From Neobacillus terrae (GTDB lineage: Bacteria > Bacillota > Bacilli > Bacillales > Cytobacillaceae), in contig NZ_JAAOEO010000024.1 in NCBI RefSeq assembly GCF_011393025.1, positions 1-60,638 on the forward strand: DNA of 60,638 bases. The letters are read 5' to 3'. Numbering within the stretch: the stretch's first letter is position 1; every line of letters begins with the position of its first letter. The translations under genes were made by a program, and so were the position numbers. The notes under the pieces are model-generated. The model saw nothing but the letters and a program-made list of their open reading frames with translations. It ran no database searches and was not told the DNA's origin. This document shows, piece by piece, positions 1 through 8,072 of this stretch.

Positions 1-210
1 TACGTTGGCTGATGAATAAATTCATCATGTTATTGTTTGTTTGTTCACGCTTTGTTTGTTTAGTTTTCAAAGAGCAAGGCAACTTCTTTTGATTCTTCCT
101 CTTTGCAGCCTCGCGACGAGCTGAACATATTCTTCTTGAATAAGCTCTGGCGCAGGAGCAATTATAAGGTTGCATCGTGAAGTTTATTAAGTTCGCCGCT
201 CAGAAGCGAC
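1..210 (-). other. rRNA operon leader (pre-16S)
   Basis: Transcribed leader of an rRNA operon on the minus strand. It contains a boxA antitermination element, TGCTCTTT, at 69-76, followed by the AAAACTAAACAAACAAAGCG-type sequence usual just upstream of Bacillus 16S genes. Bases 105-170 resemble part of an intergenic repeat seen again at 15572-15628, so the leader seems to carry an inserted or shared repeat segment. In B. subtilis ygxA also lies directly upstream of an rRNA operon (rrnD). No mature rRNA sequence is inside the window. Confidence 0.75.
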
Positions 211-216
211 TTTATC

Positions 217-246
217 AATATACCATGTTAACCACTTTCGTGTCAA
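217..246 (-). promoter_or_regulatory. rRNA operon promoter P2
   Basis: A perfect TTGACA -35 (241-246) and a TATATT -10 (217-222) are separated by 18 bp on the minus strand. The transcript would start near base 210 and read leftwards through boxA into the 16S gene outside the window. Confidence 0.75.
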
Positions 247-308
247 CATCTTTTTTTACCCGCCGCTCAGAAAAGTTTTTTTAAGAACTTATCGTGGCGA
301 CGGATATT

Positions 309-337
309 AATATACCAAGTAATTTAGCATTGGTCAA
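309..337 (-). promoter_or_regulatory. rRNA operon promoter P1
   Basis: On the minus strand a TTGACC -35 (332-337) is followed after 17 bp by a TATATT -10 (309-314). It lies upstream of a second promoter in the same direction, the tandem arrangement typical of Bacillus rRNA operons. The 16S gene itself is beyond the left edge, so the assignment rests on the promoter pair, the boxA and the adjacent ygxA. Confidence 0.7.
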
Positions 338-353
338 TAGGTTTTTTGTTTTT

Positions 354-1229
354 TTACAATAATTTTTCTCCAACACAGTAATATCGATGATATATCCCTT
401 GTCCTTTGGTCTCTACGTTTACTACTTCGATAAAATGCTTCTCTACTAAAAACTCTACAAGCACTTCCAGATCGACTGAATATGGCAATACTTCAGCTTC
501 ACTCATCATTTGATCAAAAGACCAATATTCCCTGCCCTCAAGAATTTCAAGGAGATGAGCAGCCCCCATATGAGTCCTTGAATGAATTAGAAATTCGCTG
601 GCAAGAAATAAAAGCTCCAGCCTTTTCTCCAAAGATTCCTCACTATTGACCAGTTCTTCATATAACTTAAAGATTTCAGGCTCTATTTGTTTAACCTGCT
701 GCCAAACCGTAAGTTCCGAGTGAAACCCATTTTCTATCACAGATAACCTAGCCAGATGATGAAGGGAATGCACAACGTGATTATAAGCATCAAGATATTG
801 GCGATTTTCAAATAAAGCTCTTCCATCCACATAGCGGCGGATTAACTTTGCAAACTCAATCCCCATTTTTAATTTGCGGCCGTAAAAAGGAAATTCCCGG
901 AGTTCTGTTTTTAGCCTTGATACATACTCATTTCGATCAAATAAAACCTTTGAATCATTTAGCCACTCAAATATTTTTCGATTGGAACCCAGCATAAGCC
1001 ATTCATTTAATTGGGCTTCAGATACAATATGCATTGCTGCCTTTTTATCATTATAAGCATAGTGTTTGATAAATAGGGGCTGGTCTGCTTCCTTTACAAT
1101 AAGAAGCAAAACCGCATCAAACGAATCTGTTGTATAGTAAGATTTCTGCTTTTTTTCTATCAGTAATACTCCCAAGGTATTTAACTGACTGGCTCTTTCC
1201 TGATATATAGGACGAAGGATATCCTCCAT
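354..1229 (-). CDS. ygxA: YgxA nucleotidyltransferase-like protein
   Basis: A 291-residue soluble protein placed as in B. subtilis, between the perR/ygzB pair and an rRNA operon. The family is annotated as nucleotidyltransferase-like, but its substrate is not known, and I see no clear catalytic GS...DxD motif by eye. The ATG at 1229 has a GGAGG site 8 nt upstream. The stop lies about 15 bp from the rRNA P1 -35, so read-through into the rRNA operon is possible; no terminator was found between them. The call rests mainly on context and length. Confidence 0.8.
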   Translation of the reverse strand: MEDILRPIYQERASQLNTLGVLLIEKKQKSYYTTDSFDAVLLLIVKEADQPLFIKHYAYNDKKAAMHIVSEAQLNEWLMLGSNRKIFEWLNDSKVLFDRNEYVSRLKTELREFPFYGRKLKMGIEFAKLIRRYVDGRALFENRQYLDAYNHVVHSLHHLARLSVIENGFHSELTVWQQVKQIEPEIFKLYEELVNSEESLEKRLELLFLASEFLIHSRTHMGAAHLLEILEGREYWSFDQMMSEAEVLPYSVDLEVLVEFLVEKHFIEVVNVETKGQGIYHRYYCVGEKLL

Positions 1230-1398
1230 TGTTCATTCCTCCATTTATTTTCCGATGGGGTGGCGGATTATTTTAAAAAACAAATTATAAACTTTTTTTT
1301 ATTTAATTCACAGGCTTATACTTTCGACAGTAATAAAAAAAATCCTTCTAAAATCCCTACGAAGTTAAGCGCCATCCATTTTTCAAATCGTTTAATTA

Positions 1399-1407
1399 TG
1401 TTATAGT
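1399..1407 (+). promoter_or_regulatory. possible extended -10 promoter of ygzB
   Basis: TGTTATAGT fits the TGnTATAAT extended -10 pattern with one mismatch. It would give a very short leader ahead of the AGGAGG at 1415-1420. No convincing -35 is present. Confidence 0.35.
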
Positions 1408-1428
1408 CTTTTTCAGGAGGGACGTTTG

Positions 1429-1782
1429 ATGGCTAAATACTCTAATAAAATAAATAAAATCCGGACATTTGCCTTAAGCCTTATCTTTATAGGATTTATT
1501 GTTATGTATGGCGGTATCTTTTTCCGGACTTCTCCCGCAATCATGACTACTTTTATGATTTTAGGTCTTCTTTTCATTATTGCGAGCACTGTTGTTTACT
1601 TTTGGATCGGTATGCTCTCCACCAAAACAATCCAGGTTGTTTGTCCGAGCTGCGGCAAGCCTACAAAAATGCTTGGCAGGGTTGATATGTGCATGCATTG
1701 CAACGAGCCCTTAACTCTGGATCCTCAACTTGCAGGAAAAGAGTTTGATGAAACTTATAATCGAAAAAGAAATCAAAAATAG
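1429..1782 (+). CDS. ygzB: YgzB family membrane zinc-ribbon protein
   Basis: Small protein (117 residues from this ATG) with two N-terminal transmembrane segments, roughly residues 12-32 and 40-62. These are followed by a zinc-ribbon-like pair CPSC...CMHC, which probably binds a metal in the cytoplasm. ATG at 1429 is chosen over the in-frame TTG at 1426 because AGGAGG (1415-1420) is 8 nt from it. It faces perR convergently, as in other Bacillus genomes. Its biochemical role is not established. Confidence 0.85.
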   Translation: MAKYSNKINKIRTFALSLIFIGFIVMYGGIFFRTSPAIMTTFMILGLLFIIASTVVYFWIGMLSTKTIQVVCPSCGKPTKMLGRVDMCMHCNEPLTLDPQLAGKEFDETYNRKRNQK

Positions 1783-1813
1783 CTAACCCGCATCACGGGC
1801 TAGCTATTTTTTA
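1777..1813 (+). terminator. terminator of ygzB
   Basis: The hairpin AATAGCTA...TAGCTATT with an inner CCG/CGG pair is followed by TTTTTT. It overlaps the ygzB stop codon. Confidence 0.85.
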
Positions 1814-1854
1814 ATTAATTTTTCAAACAAGAGAAAACAAATCATGAATATAAA

Positions 1855-1885
1855 AAGAAAAAGCCGAAATTATCGACTTTTATTT
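1855..1885 (-). terminator. terminator of perR
   Basis: On the minus strand AAAGTCGA and TCGGCTTT form an 8-bp stem with one G-U pair and a five-base loop, followed by a T-rich tail just after the perR stop. Confidence 0.75.
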
Positions 1886-1889
1886 CTTA

Positions 1890-2333
1890 TTAATGCGCTT
1901 CTTTTACTGCACAATCAGGGCAGGTTCCGTAGATTTCCATTCTGTGATGGCCTACTTTGAAACCAGTTACGTGAGAAGCGAGATGTTCTACTTCATCGAG
2001 TCCGGGATAACTAAAATCGACGATCTTTCCACATTTCTCACAAATGACATGGTAGTGGTCTGTAGTAATAAAATCAAAACGGCTTGATGCGTCTCCGTAT
2101 GTTAGTTCCTTAACCAGGCCTACTTCGCGAAATACTCTTAAATTATTATAAACAGTTGCCACACTCATATTTGGGAACTTACCTTCTAAGGCTTTATAAA
2201 TATCATCAGCAGTTGGGTGTGACATAGAGCTTATTAAATATTCAAGTATCGCATGACGTTGAGGAGTAATACGCACTCCAGTTTCTTTCAACGTATCCAA
2301 AGCTTCTTTTAATTGGGGTTGTGACATCGCCAT
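1890..2333 (-). CDS. perR: Peroxide-responsive repressor PerR
   Basis: Fur-family metal-dependent repressor of the peroxide stress regulon; it senses H2O2 by iron-catalysed oxidation of histidines. The 147-residue protein has the winged-helix DNA-binding half (residues 1-80, with RITPQRHAILEYL) and the dimerisation half. The regulatory metal ligands are visible (H of SHPTADD, D of SRFDF, HYH), as are the two structural zinc pairs CEKC and CPDC. It matches B. subtilis PerR closely along its length. Two in-frame ATGs open the gene (MAM); the first is used, 5-6 nt behind GAGGTG. A PerR box overlaps the promoter region, indicating autoregulation. Confidence 0.97.
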   Translation of the reverse strand: MAMSQPQLKEALDTLKETGVRITPQRHAILEYLISSMSHPTADDIYKALEGKFPNMSVATVYNNLRVFREVGLVKELTYGDASSRFDFITTDHYHVICEKCGKIVDFSYPGLDEVEHLASHVTGFKVGHHRMEIYGTCPDCAVKEAH

Positions 2334-2361
2334 GCACCTCTTTCCAAAAAATATTCTTAGA

Positions 2362-2376
2362 TTATAATTGTTATAA
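2362..2376 (-). promoter_or_regulatory. PerR box upstream of perR
   Basis: TTATAATTGTTATAA is a palindrome with a single deviation from the PerR consensus TTATAATnATTATAA. It lies just downstream of the promoter, in a position to block transcription initiation. Confidence 0.85.
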
Positions 2377-2378
2377 TT

Positions 2379-2408
2379 AGTTTACTAAGAATTCAATCCT
2401 TTTGTCAA
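2379..2408 (-). promoter_or_regulatory. perR promoter
   Basis: TTGACA (2403-2408) and TAAACT (2379-2384) are 18 bp apart on the minus strand. The predicted start point falls in the PerR box. Confidence 0.6.
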
Positions 2409-2440
2409 TAAAATAACCAATATATACACGTTCTTCGCAG

Positions 2441-2992
2441 TTATTCCCCATGAAGCAGCTTATCTGTTACTCCAAGTTTTTCATTAACAAATCTTGCGGA
2501 TACAAAAAGCAAATCGGACAGTCTGTTTAAATAAGCAAGCACCAGCGGGTTGACTTCATCTTCCAGTCCAACAGCACATCTCTCAGCCCTTCTCGTAATA
2601 GTCCTTGCTACATGAAAAGCTGCTCCGGCAGGATGGCCTCCAGGAAGAATAAAATTGGTCAGGGCAGGGAGTACACCATCCCATTCATCTATTTGCTTCT
2701 CCATGGTTTCTATATCAACCTCAGAGAGAGACCATTTCACTTCTTTCCCTTTTGGAGTAGCCAATTCAGCTCCCACATAAAAAAGAGTGGTCTGGATTCT
2801 GTGGAAAACCCGTTCAAGTTGATTCTTTTCAGTAAAACTTTCTTTTTCTAAGTAACTAAGAGCCAGCCCAATCATGGAATTTGCTTCATCACAGGTTCCA
2901 TACGCTTCAACCCTCGCATCATTTTTGGAAACTCTTTGTCCATAAATGAGTGAAGTTGCCCCTTTATCCCCGGTCTTTGTATAGATCTTCAT
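2441..2992 (-). CDS. Cob(I)alamin adenosyltransferase, PduO type
   Basis: Transfers the adenosyl group of ATP to cob(I)alamin to make coenzyme B12. The 183-residue length fits the PduO/YvqK family. The N-terminal ATP-binding motif TKTGDKG and the later RRAERCAV segment are characteristic. It starts at 2992, only 3 bp after the stop of the upstream dehydrogenase gene, so the two are probably co-transcribed. No other B12 gene is visible here, so it probably serves salvaged corrinoid. Confidence 0.92.
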   Translation of the reverse strand: MKIYTKTGDKGATSLIYGQRVSKNDARVEAYGTCDEANSMIGLALSYLEKESFTEKNQLERVFHRIQTTLFYVGAELATPKGKEVKWSLSEVDIETMEKQIDEWDGVLPALTNFILPGGHPAGAAFHVARTITRRAERCAVGLEDEVNPLVLAYLNRLSDLLFVSARFVNEKLGVTDKLLHGE

Positions 2993-2995
2993 ATC

Positions 2996-3946
2996 TTAGT
3001 ACCCCCTTTCCAAATCAATCACATTGATAAAATCATTCCCGTTATTAATATATGTATGAAGATTATGTTTAAAAATTTCAAAACCTCTTGGCTGATATTT
3101 TTTTGTAATACTCGATAAGTGCGGAGTGACGGTTACATTGTTCATTTCCCAGAAAGGGTGCTCAGGTTTTAAAGGTTCATTTTCAAATACATCGAGATAT
3201 GCATGCGAGATAAGCTCTTCCTCTAGGGCTTTTAACAGGACTTCTTCTTTCACCAAATCTCCTCTGCCTATATTAATAAATACAGCAGATTTCTTCATCA
3301 GCCTGAAATGATCCTCATTTAATAAATATTTTGTCTCACTTGTGCTAGGCAATACAGATACAATAAAATCCGGCTCAGATAAATGTTCCTCCAATTTATC
3401 AAGTTTAACGGTAATATCCGCAAACTCATTTGCATGTCCGCTTCTGTTGAAACCAATCACCTTCATACCGAAGGCCTGAGCCAGCCTGGCAATTTCTCCT
3501 CCAATAGCTCCAATTCCTAAAACCATAATCGTTTTGCCGGATAACTCAGCCATCGGCACTTTTCGGTCCCACTTTTTACTTATTTCATTTTCTCGCAGCT
3601 GTTTCCTTTGCTTTACATGCTCCAGCATCGTACCCAGGGTAAATTCAGCCATCGGGATTTTATGTATCCCACTGGCATTTGTTACAAGAATTCCTTTATC
3701 TGCACAAGCTGCAAATGGCATTCTTTCTAGACCTGCAGACAAAACCATAATCCATTTAAGATTTTTTGCCAGCTCTATATATTCTGGAGTTAAATCCTCG
3801 CCATATGTTAAAAATACTTCAGCATCTGTAAAAGCTTTTTCGGCATTTTTAATTCCTTTATAATACTCAATCTCGATATTTGGAAATTCATCTTTAAAAT
3901 CCTTTTGTATTTCTTCTGAAGGAACAAATGAGGCCACTATTTTCAT
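2996..3946 (-). CDS. D-isomer specific 2-hydroxyacid dehydrogenase
   Basis: NAD(P)-dependent 2-hydroxyacid dehydrogenase of 316 residues. The Rossmann motif VLGIGAIGGEIA lies near residue 143. The catalytic set is visible as Arg in NIGRGDLV, Glu in FENEPL and His in TPHLSS. The substrate (phosphoglycerate, glyoxylate or another 2-oxoacid) cannot be told from sequence. The reading frame continues upstream to 4108, but the ATG at 3946 has GGAGTG before it and matches the family start. It is the first gene of a probable two-gene unit with the adenosyltransferase. Confidence 0.88.
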   Translation of the reverse strand: MKIVASFVPSEEIQKDFKDEFPNIEIEYYKGIKNAEKAFTDAEVFLTYGEDLTPEYIELAKNLKWIMVLSAGLERMPFAACADKGILVTNASGIHKIPMAEFTLGTMLEHVKQRKQLRENEISKKWDRKVPMAELSGKTIMVLGIGAIGGEIARLAQAFGMKVIGFNRSGHANEFADITVKLDKLEEHLSEPDFIVSVLPSTSETKYLLNEDHFRLMKKSAVFINIGRGDLVKEEVLLKALEEELISHAYLDVFENEPLKPEHPFWEMNNVTVTPHLSSITKKYQPRGFEIFKHNLHTYINNGNDFINVIDLERGY

Positions 3947-4035
3947 GATATACACTCCTAAAAAAAGCTTTTTTTCTATTATGATAACACCTGCTGAGGT
4001 TATTTTAAAAATTATAAAAATTAAACCGCCGAATA

Positions 4036-4067
4036 CATAAAAAAGGCGGGCCATTGCTGGCCCGCAA
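4036..4067 (-). terminator. terminator of bcp
   Basis: On the minus strand GCGGGCCA and TGGCCCGC form a perfect 8-bp stem with loop GCAA, followed by a C and then TTTTTT. The stretch 4068-4175 between it and bcp holds nothing I can assign. Confidence 0.9.
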
Positions 4068-4175
4068 ATTCTATCTGAGGAGGTATGCCCTAATAAAATG
4101 ATATTCAAAACTTGTTTCTTTGCATGGACATCCGCCTTTTTACAGAAAAATAGGCTGAAAAATTTAAAGTCTAAA

Positions 4176-4643
4176 TTATAAATTTTCTTTAATAAAGTTC
4201 AAGGCTTCTTCCACATGCCCTTTCACTTTAACCTTTCTCCACTCTTTTGCAACTTTGCCTTCCTTGTCAATGACAAAGGTGCTCCGTTCAATCCCCATGT
4301 ATTCTTTTCCAAAATTATTTTTAAGCTTCCAGACATCATATTCCTCTGCTGCCTTATGGTCTTCATCGGAAAGCAGCAAAAATGGCAGTCCGTATTTCTC
4401 CATAAATTTTTTATGCCGTTCAATAGGGTCGGGGCTAATCCCCAAAATAACCGCTCCCATTTCCCCAAACTGCTCATGCTGGTCGCGGAAATCACATGCT
4501 TCTGTGGTACAGCCCGGGGTCATATCTTTTGGATAAAAATAAAGAACCACATTTTTCCCTTTAAAATCTGATAATCTGACGGTTTCACCATTCGTTGCTT
4601 CTAAAGCAAAATCAGGTGCCATTTTTCCAATTTCTATAGCCAT
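4176..4643 (-). CDS. bcp: Thioredoxin-dependent peroxiredoxin Bcp (YgaF)
   Basis: Atypical 2-Cys peroxiredoxin of the BCP/PrxQ family, which reduces hydroperoxides using thioredoxin. The peroxidatic Cys sits in TPGCTTEACDFRD near residue 45, and the resolving Cys five residues later is present. The length of 155 residues is normal. ATG at 4643 follows GGAGTG; the longer frame to 4685 has no such support. It corresponds to ygaF in the B. subtilis order and sits near perR, though no PerR box was seen at its own promoter. Confidence 0.95.
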   Translation of the reverse strand: MAIEIGKMAPDFALEATNGETVRLSDFKGKNVVLYFYPKDMTPGCTTEACDFRDQHEQFGEMGAVILGISPDPIERHKKFMEKYGLPFLLLSDEDHKAAEEYDVWKLKNNFGKEYMGIERSTFVIDKEGKVAKEWRKVKVKGHVEEALNFIKENL

Positions 4644-4703
4644 AAATACCACTCCATTTTTGATTTCTATATATAGCGTATCCAATCTTCCCGCCTAAAA
4701 CAA

Positions 4704-5126
4704 CTATTTTACTGCTGGCGGTTTATTCTCCATATTAGATACTGCTTTTGCCACGAATGCAGCGGGAATGGTATATCCAATTAAGGCTTCCAAAATGGCT
4801 ATTGCTCTGCCAACTCCCAACGGTACGATATCTCCATGACCTACAGAAAATAAGGTCATCGCACTAAAATAAACACTTGATTCAATTGTTTCTATAAAAT
4901 CAGAGGCAGGGCGAACCGTCCCTGTCTCACCCAATACAGGATGGCCATTTAAGTGGAGAAGTGAATATAAAAGAGCAAAGCCTATCATGACAGTCACATA
5001 AATTGTTCCCAAAAATAAAAAGTTCTCGATAGAGACAATCTTACCCTTAATCTTATATGGTTGAAAAAGAGTCCTTAAACTCATAAAAATACAAAAAATA
5101 ATTAATCCTAGCAGTACATAGAACAT
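4704..5126 (-). CDS. Two-TM potassium-channel-like protein
   Basis: Small membrane protein (140 residues) with an N-terminal helix, a second helix near residues 40-60, a pore loop and a final helix: an ion-channel-2 type pore unit. The selectivity filter reads SVGHGD rather than the usual T-V-G-Y-G-D. It has no cytoplasmic RCK domain. ATG at 5126 is used; an in-frame TTG lies at 5129, and the ribosome binding site AAGGGGA is close to both. Selectivity for K+ is inferred from the family. Confidence 0.75.
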   Translation of the reverse strand: MFYVLLGLIIFCIFMSLRTLFQPYKIKGKIVSIENFLFLGTIYVTVMIGFALLYSLLHLNGHPVLGETGTVRPASDFIETIESSVYFSAMTLFSVGHGDIVPLGVGRAIAILEALIGYTIPAAFVAKAVSNMENKPPAVK

Positions 5127-5204
5127 CAAATCCCCTTCTTCCCTTTTCCCTCAGTTCATTGTATGTCCACACGAGTTAATAAATACAAAAAAGCACCAGG
5201 CTAG

Positions 5205-5247
5205 TACCATTAAAAAAACCAGACTGAAACAGCCTGGCTTTTTTATC
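5205..5247 (-). terminator. terminator of the ABC-2 operon
   Basis: On the minus strand GCCAGGCTG...CAGTCTGG forms an imperfect stem followed by TTTTTTT, shortly after the stop at 5255. A second AGCCTGG arm further on may allow an alternative fold. Confidence 0.7.
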
Positions 5248-5254
5248 ATAAATA

Positions 5255-6040
5255 TTAATTTCCGGCGCCTCTGTATTTTTTGACTCCTTGATTCCACAGA
5301 AATATAGAAACAGTAAAAAAGACAACCCCTATAACTGGTGTCAAAAAGGAGTAGAAGGTCCATTCTCTTTTCCCAAGAAAGAAAGCGGCTGGATAAACGC
5401 CAACGAAAGCAAACGGCAAAATCCAAGTAAGAACAAAACGGATTGCCTTATTATAAATATCAACAGGATACCGGCCGTAGTTCCCGATATTATACATCAT
5501 GGGCATAATAGATGTCCTTGCGTCGGCCCAGAAGCTGATGCATGCCAGCATGACAAACACCCCTCCATAAACCAGAGCCCCTCCTATTACAAAGAGAAGA
5601 AACACAAACGGATCATACCAGTGCATTTCAAGTCCAAGCTTGATACCTGAATAAAACATAATTGCAATTCCTGTAACGGCTCCAAACAATGATTCCAGTT
5701 CAATACGCTCCAAAATAATTTGAAACAAGCTATGAATCGGCCTTGTAAGAATACGGTCAAATTCACCTTTTACAATATAACGTTCATTAAAATCCCATAT
5801 ATTAAAAAAGGACGAAAAAACAGCAAATGGAACGAGGAAAAATCCATAAATAAAAATAATTTCATTTCTGGACCAGCCAGCAAGCAAGCTGGTATGACCG
5901 AATACCACTAGAATAAAGATAAAATTGACGGCCTGTGAAAGCAAATCGGAAAAAATCTCAACGAATAAATCCGCCCTATATTGAAGCCTTGTCTTCATAT
6001 ACTGGGCAAGATACTGGAAAAACATTGATCCATAAAACAT
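5255..6040 (-). CDS. ABC-2 family transporter permease (second subunit)
   Basis: Integral membrane protein of 261 residues with about six hydrophobic segments, of the DUF990/ABC-2 permease type. It is the last gene of a three-gene exporter. ATG at 6040 has GGGAGGG upstream and lies 3 bp after the preceding permease stop. Typical relatives pair with a second permease and an ATPase to export a hydrophobic substrate, which is unknown here. The N-terminus (FLQYLAQYMKTRLQYRAD-like) is typical of this permease type. Confidence 0.85.
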   Translation of the reverse strand: MFYGSMFFQYLAQYMKTRLQYRADLFVEIFSDLLSQAVNFIFILVVFGHTSLLAGWSRNEIIFIYGFFLVPFAVFSSFFNIWDFNERYIVKGEFDRILTRPIHSLFQIILERIELESLFGAVTGIAIMFYSGIKLGLEMHWYDPFVFLLFVIGGALVYGGVFVMLACISFWADARTSIMPMMYNIGNYGRYPVDIYNKAIRFVLTWILPFAFVGVYPAAFFLGKREWTFYSFLTPVIGVVFFTVSIFLWNQGVKKYRGAGN

Positions 6041-6043
6041 CTA

Positions 6044-6835
6044 TTACCCTCCCTGAATGACAAGCTGTTTTTTTGCTAAACTCCATAAAACCTGAATCGG
6101 CAAGACCAAAATAATTACCCAGATAGCCTGCTCCAAAATTGCATGGAAAGCTGCCTGACGGGTGAATCCATTTGAAAAAATCATACTTGGAATATAGCTG
6201 ATACCCTGAAACGGCAGGTACTTCATGATTCCCTGGGCCCAGCCCGGAAAGAAACTGATAGGCAAAAGAAGACCGGAAAATAAGTCAATTACCACCCTTT
6301 TGGCGCGGATCAAGCCGGAATTATTAAATAGGAAGAAGGTAGTAATCCCTGTCAGCAAATTCAACTGAGTATTGATAAGGAAGCTAAGCACTATGGAAAC
6401 AGCAAATAGTCCCCATACAGCCGGATTCCAGGTGAATTTCACCGGAAAGATAAACGAAACAATCAGCATGCCAGGAACTGAAAAGAAAAACAATCTAAAA
6501 ATACCCTCTCCCAGCCCCTGCATGGTTTTCATCATTAAATAACTGTATGGCCGGATCAGTTCTACTGCAACCTTTCCTTCCATTATTTCAACCGCCATCT
6601 CCCGGTCGATATTGTTAAAATAAAAGGCCCTTGCCATCCATGCAATAGCTACATATGTAGTCATCTGAACAACTGACAGTCCTTCAATTTGTGTTTTATG
6701 CCCGTAAATAGCTGCCCATAAAAAATAGTAAGCTCCAATGTTAATGGCATAAATTAAAATCCCTGTATAATAGTTAGTCCGGTAAGCAAGCATCATTAAA
6801 AAGCGAATCCGGATCATTTCAATATATTTATCCAT
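6044..6835 (-). CDS. ABC-2 family transporter permease (first subunit)
   Basis: Integral membrane protein of 263 residues with about six transmembrane segments, paralogous in type to the next gene. GGGGTGAG precedes the ATG at 6835, 15 bp after the ATPase stop. The gene pair with unlike permeases plus one ATPase suggests a heterodimeric channel. The substrate is unknown. Confidence 0.85.
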   Translation of the reverse strand: MDKYIEMIRIRFLMMLAYRTNYYTGILIYAINIGAYYFLWAAIYGHKTQIEGLSVVQMTTYVAIAWMARAFYFNNIDREMAVEIMEGKVAVELIRPYSYLMMKTMQGLGEGIFRLFFFSVPGMLIVSFIFPVKFTWNPAVWGLFAVSIVLSFLINTQLNLLTGITTFFLFNNSGLIRAKRVVIDLFSGLLLPISFFPGWAQGIMKYLPFQGISYIPSMIFSNGFTRQAAFHAILEQAIWVIILVLPIQVLWSLAKKQLVIQGG

Positions 6836-6850
6836 TCAGGCTCACCCCTT

Positions 6851-7864
6851 TCATGAGACAGAACCCTTTTCATAGATATTTCGAATAATCTCTTCTGTTG
6901 AGATTTCATTGATCTTCATATCTCTTATTTGATAGGCTTCAGCAACCTTGGCGATAGTCCGGGAAACAAGCTCATTATCCTCAATCATGGCAGAGAATAC
7001 CATTTTCTTCTCATCCAGTTCCCAGTAAACCGGCATCCCCCGGGTTAAATTTTGAACTGCATTCAATTCAGGGTCTTTTAAAAATTGAAACTGCAGTTCT
7101 TTCCCTTCACCCCATTTTTCCTTTAAACTGTTCAAAGCTCCATCATAAATGATATTTCCTTCATCAAGCATGATAACCCTTTGGCATAACGCCTCAATAT
7201 CTGAAAGATCATGAGTTGTCAGCAAAATAGTTGTATTGTATTTCTCATTAATCTCCTTCAGGAATTCACGAATTTTTAATTTTACTAGTACATCAAGCCC
7301 TATCGTTGGTTCATCTAAAAATAAAAGCGGAGGGTTGTGGATTAATGCTGCGGCTAATTCACAGCGCATCCTCTGACCCAGTGACAGCTTTCGCACCGGC
7401 TTGTCCAAAAGCGGTTCAATATCGAGCGTTTTAATCACATGATTCATATGCTCGTTATAGTGAGCATCCGAAACCTTATATACTTTTTTCAAAAGCCTAA
7501 AGGACTCCTGAACAGCGATATCCCACCACAGCTGGGAACGCTGCCCAAAAACCACTCCTATTGTCTGAACAAACCTTTCCCTTTCCTGGTGGGGATTCAT
7601 TCCATTTACCATAATCCTTCCGGAAGTAGGTGTCAGGATTCCTGTCAGCATTTTAATGGTAGTGGATTTACCAGCTCCATTTTCACCGATATAGCCCACC
7701 ATTTCTCCCTGCTTTACAGAAAAACTGATGTCATTTACTGCCGGCACAATTTTATAATTTCGGGTAAAAAGATCCCTAAAGGCACCTTTTAATCCACTCC
7801 TGCTAGAGTAACCTTTAAATTCTTTGCGTAAATTTTCAACTTCTATGGCATTTTTCATCTTCAT
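6851..7864 (-). CDS. ABC transporter ATP-binding protein
   Basis: The ATPase of the three-gene ABC-2 exporter, 337 residues. Walker A GENGAGKST is at residues 60-68, the signature is LSLGQRMRCELA, Walker B is LLFLDEPTIGLD, and the switch His is in TTHDLSD. The roughly 30-residue extension before the Walker A strand and the C-terminal domain of about 90 residues are typical of the ATPases that pair with DUF990-type permeases. ATG at 7864 has AGGAGG 6-7 nt upstream; the open frame to 7912 lacks a site. It is the first gene of the operon. Confidence 0.92.
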   Translation of the reverse strand: MKMKNAIEVENLRKEFKGYSSRSGLKGAFRDLFTRNYKIVPAVNDISFSVKQGEMVGYIGENGAGKSTTIKMLTGILTPTSGRIMVNGMNPHQERERFVQTIGVVFGQRSQLWWDIAVQESFRLLKKVYKVSDAHYNEHMNHVIKTLDIEPLLDKPVRKLSLGQRMRCELAAALIHNPPLLFLDEPTIGLDVLVKLKIREFLKEINEKYNTTILLTTHDLSDIEALCQRVIMLDEGNIIYDGALNSLKEKWGEGKELQFQFLKDPELNAVQNLTRGMPVYWELDEKKMVFSAMIEDNELVSRTIAKVAEAYQIRDMKINEISTEEIIRNIYEKGSVS

Positions 7865-8033
7865 TTGATTCCTCCTGATGATGGGTTGTCCCCAAAAAAT
7901 TAGTTTAGCCAATCCAGTGGTTTAACACAACTATCCTGATTTTTACAAACCTAAATTCTTTTTATGTAAGAATATAGGAAATTTTCGGATTAAAGAGACA
8001 TAAGAATGGAACAGGCCAAAACGTTTTTAAAAG

Positions 8034-8042
8034 TGGTAGAAT
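8034..8042 (+). promoter_or_regulatory. gsaB extended -10 promoter
   Basis: TGGTAGAAT is an extended -10 element placed about 20 bp before the AAGGAGG of gsaB. No good -35 is present at 17 bp. Confidence 0.5.
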
Positions 8043-8072
8043 AGTGAAATATCATTTATAAGGAGGAAAAAC

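Noticed and set aside
4075..4170. Short plus-strand ORF after GAGGAGGT (ATG CCC TAA, then a 27-codon frame)
   Set aside because: The well-placed ATG is stopped after two codons, and the next ATG lacks a ribosome binding site.
5151..5426. 91-codon frame overlapping the 3' end of the ABC-2 permease
   Set aside because: It is an out-of-frame shadow of the permease and crosses its terminator; no ribosome binding site.
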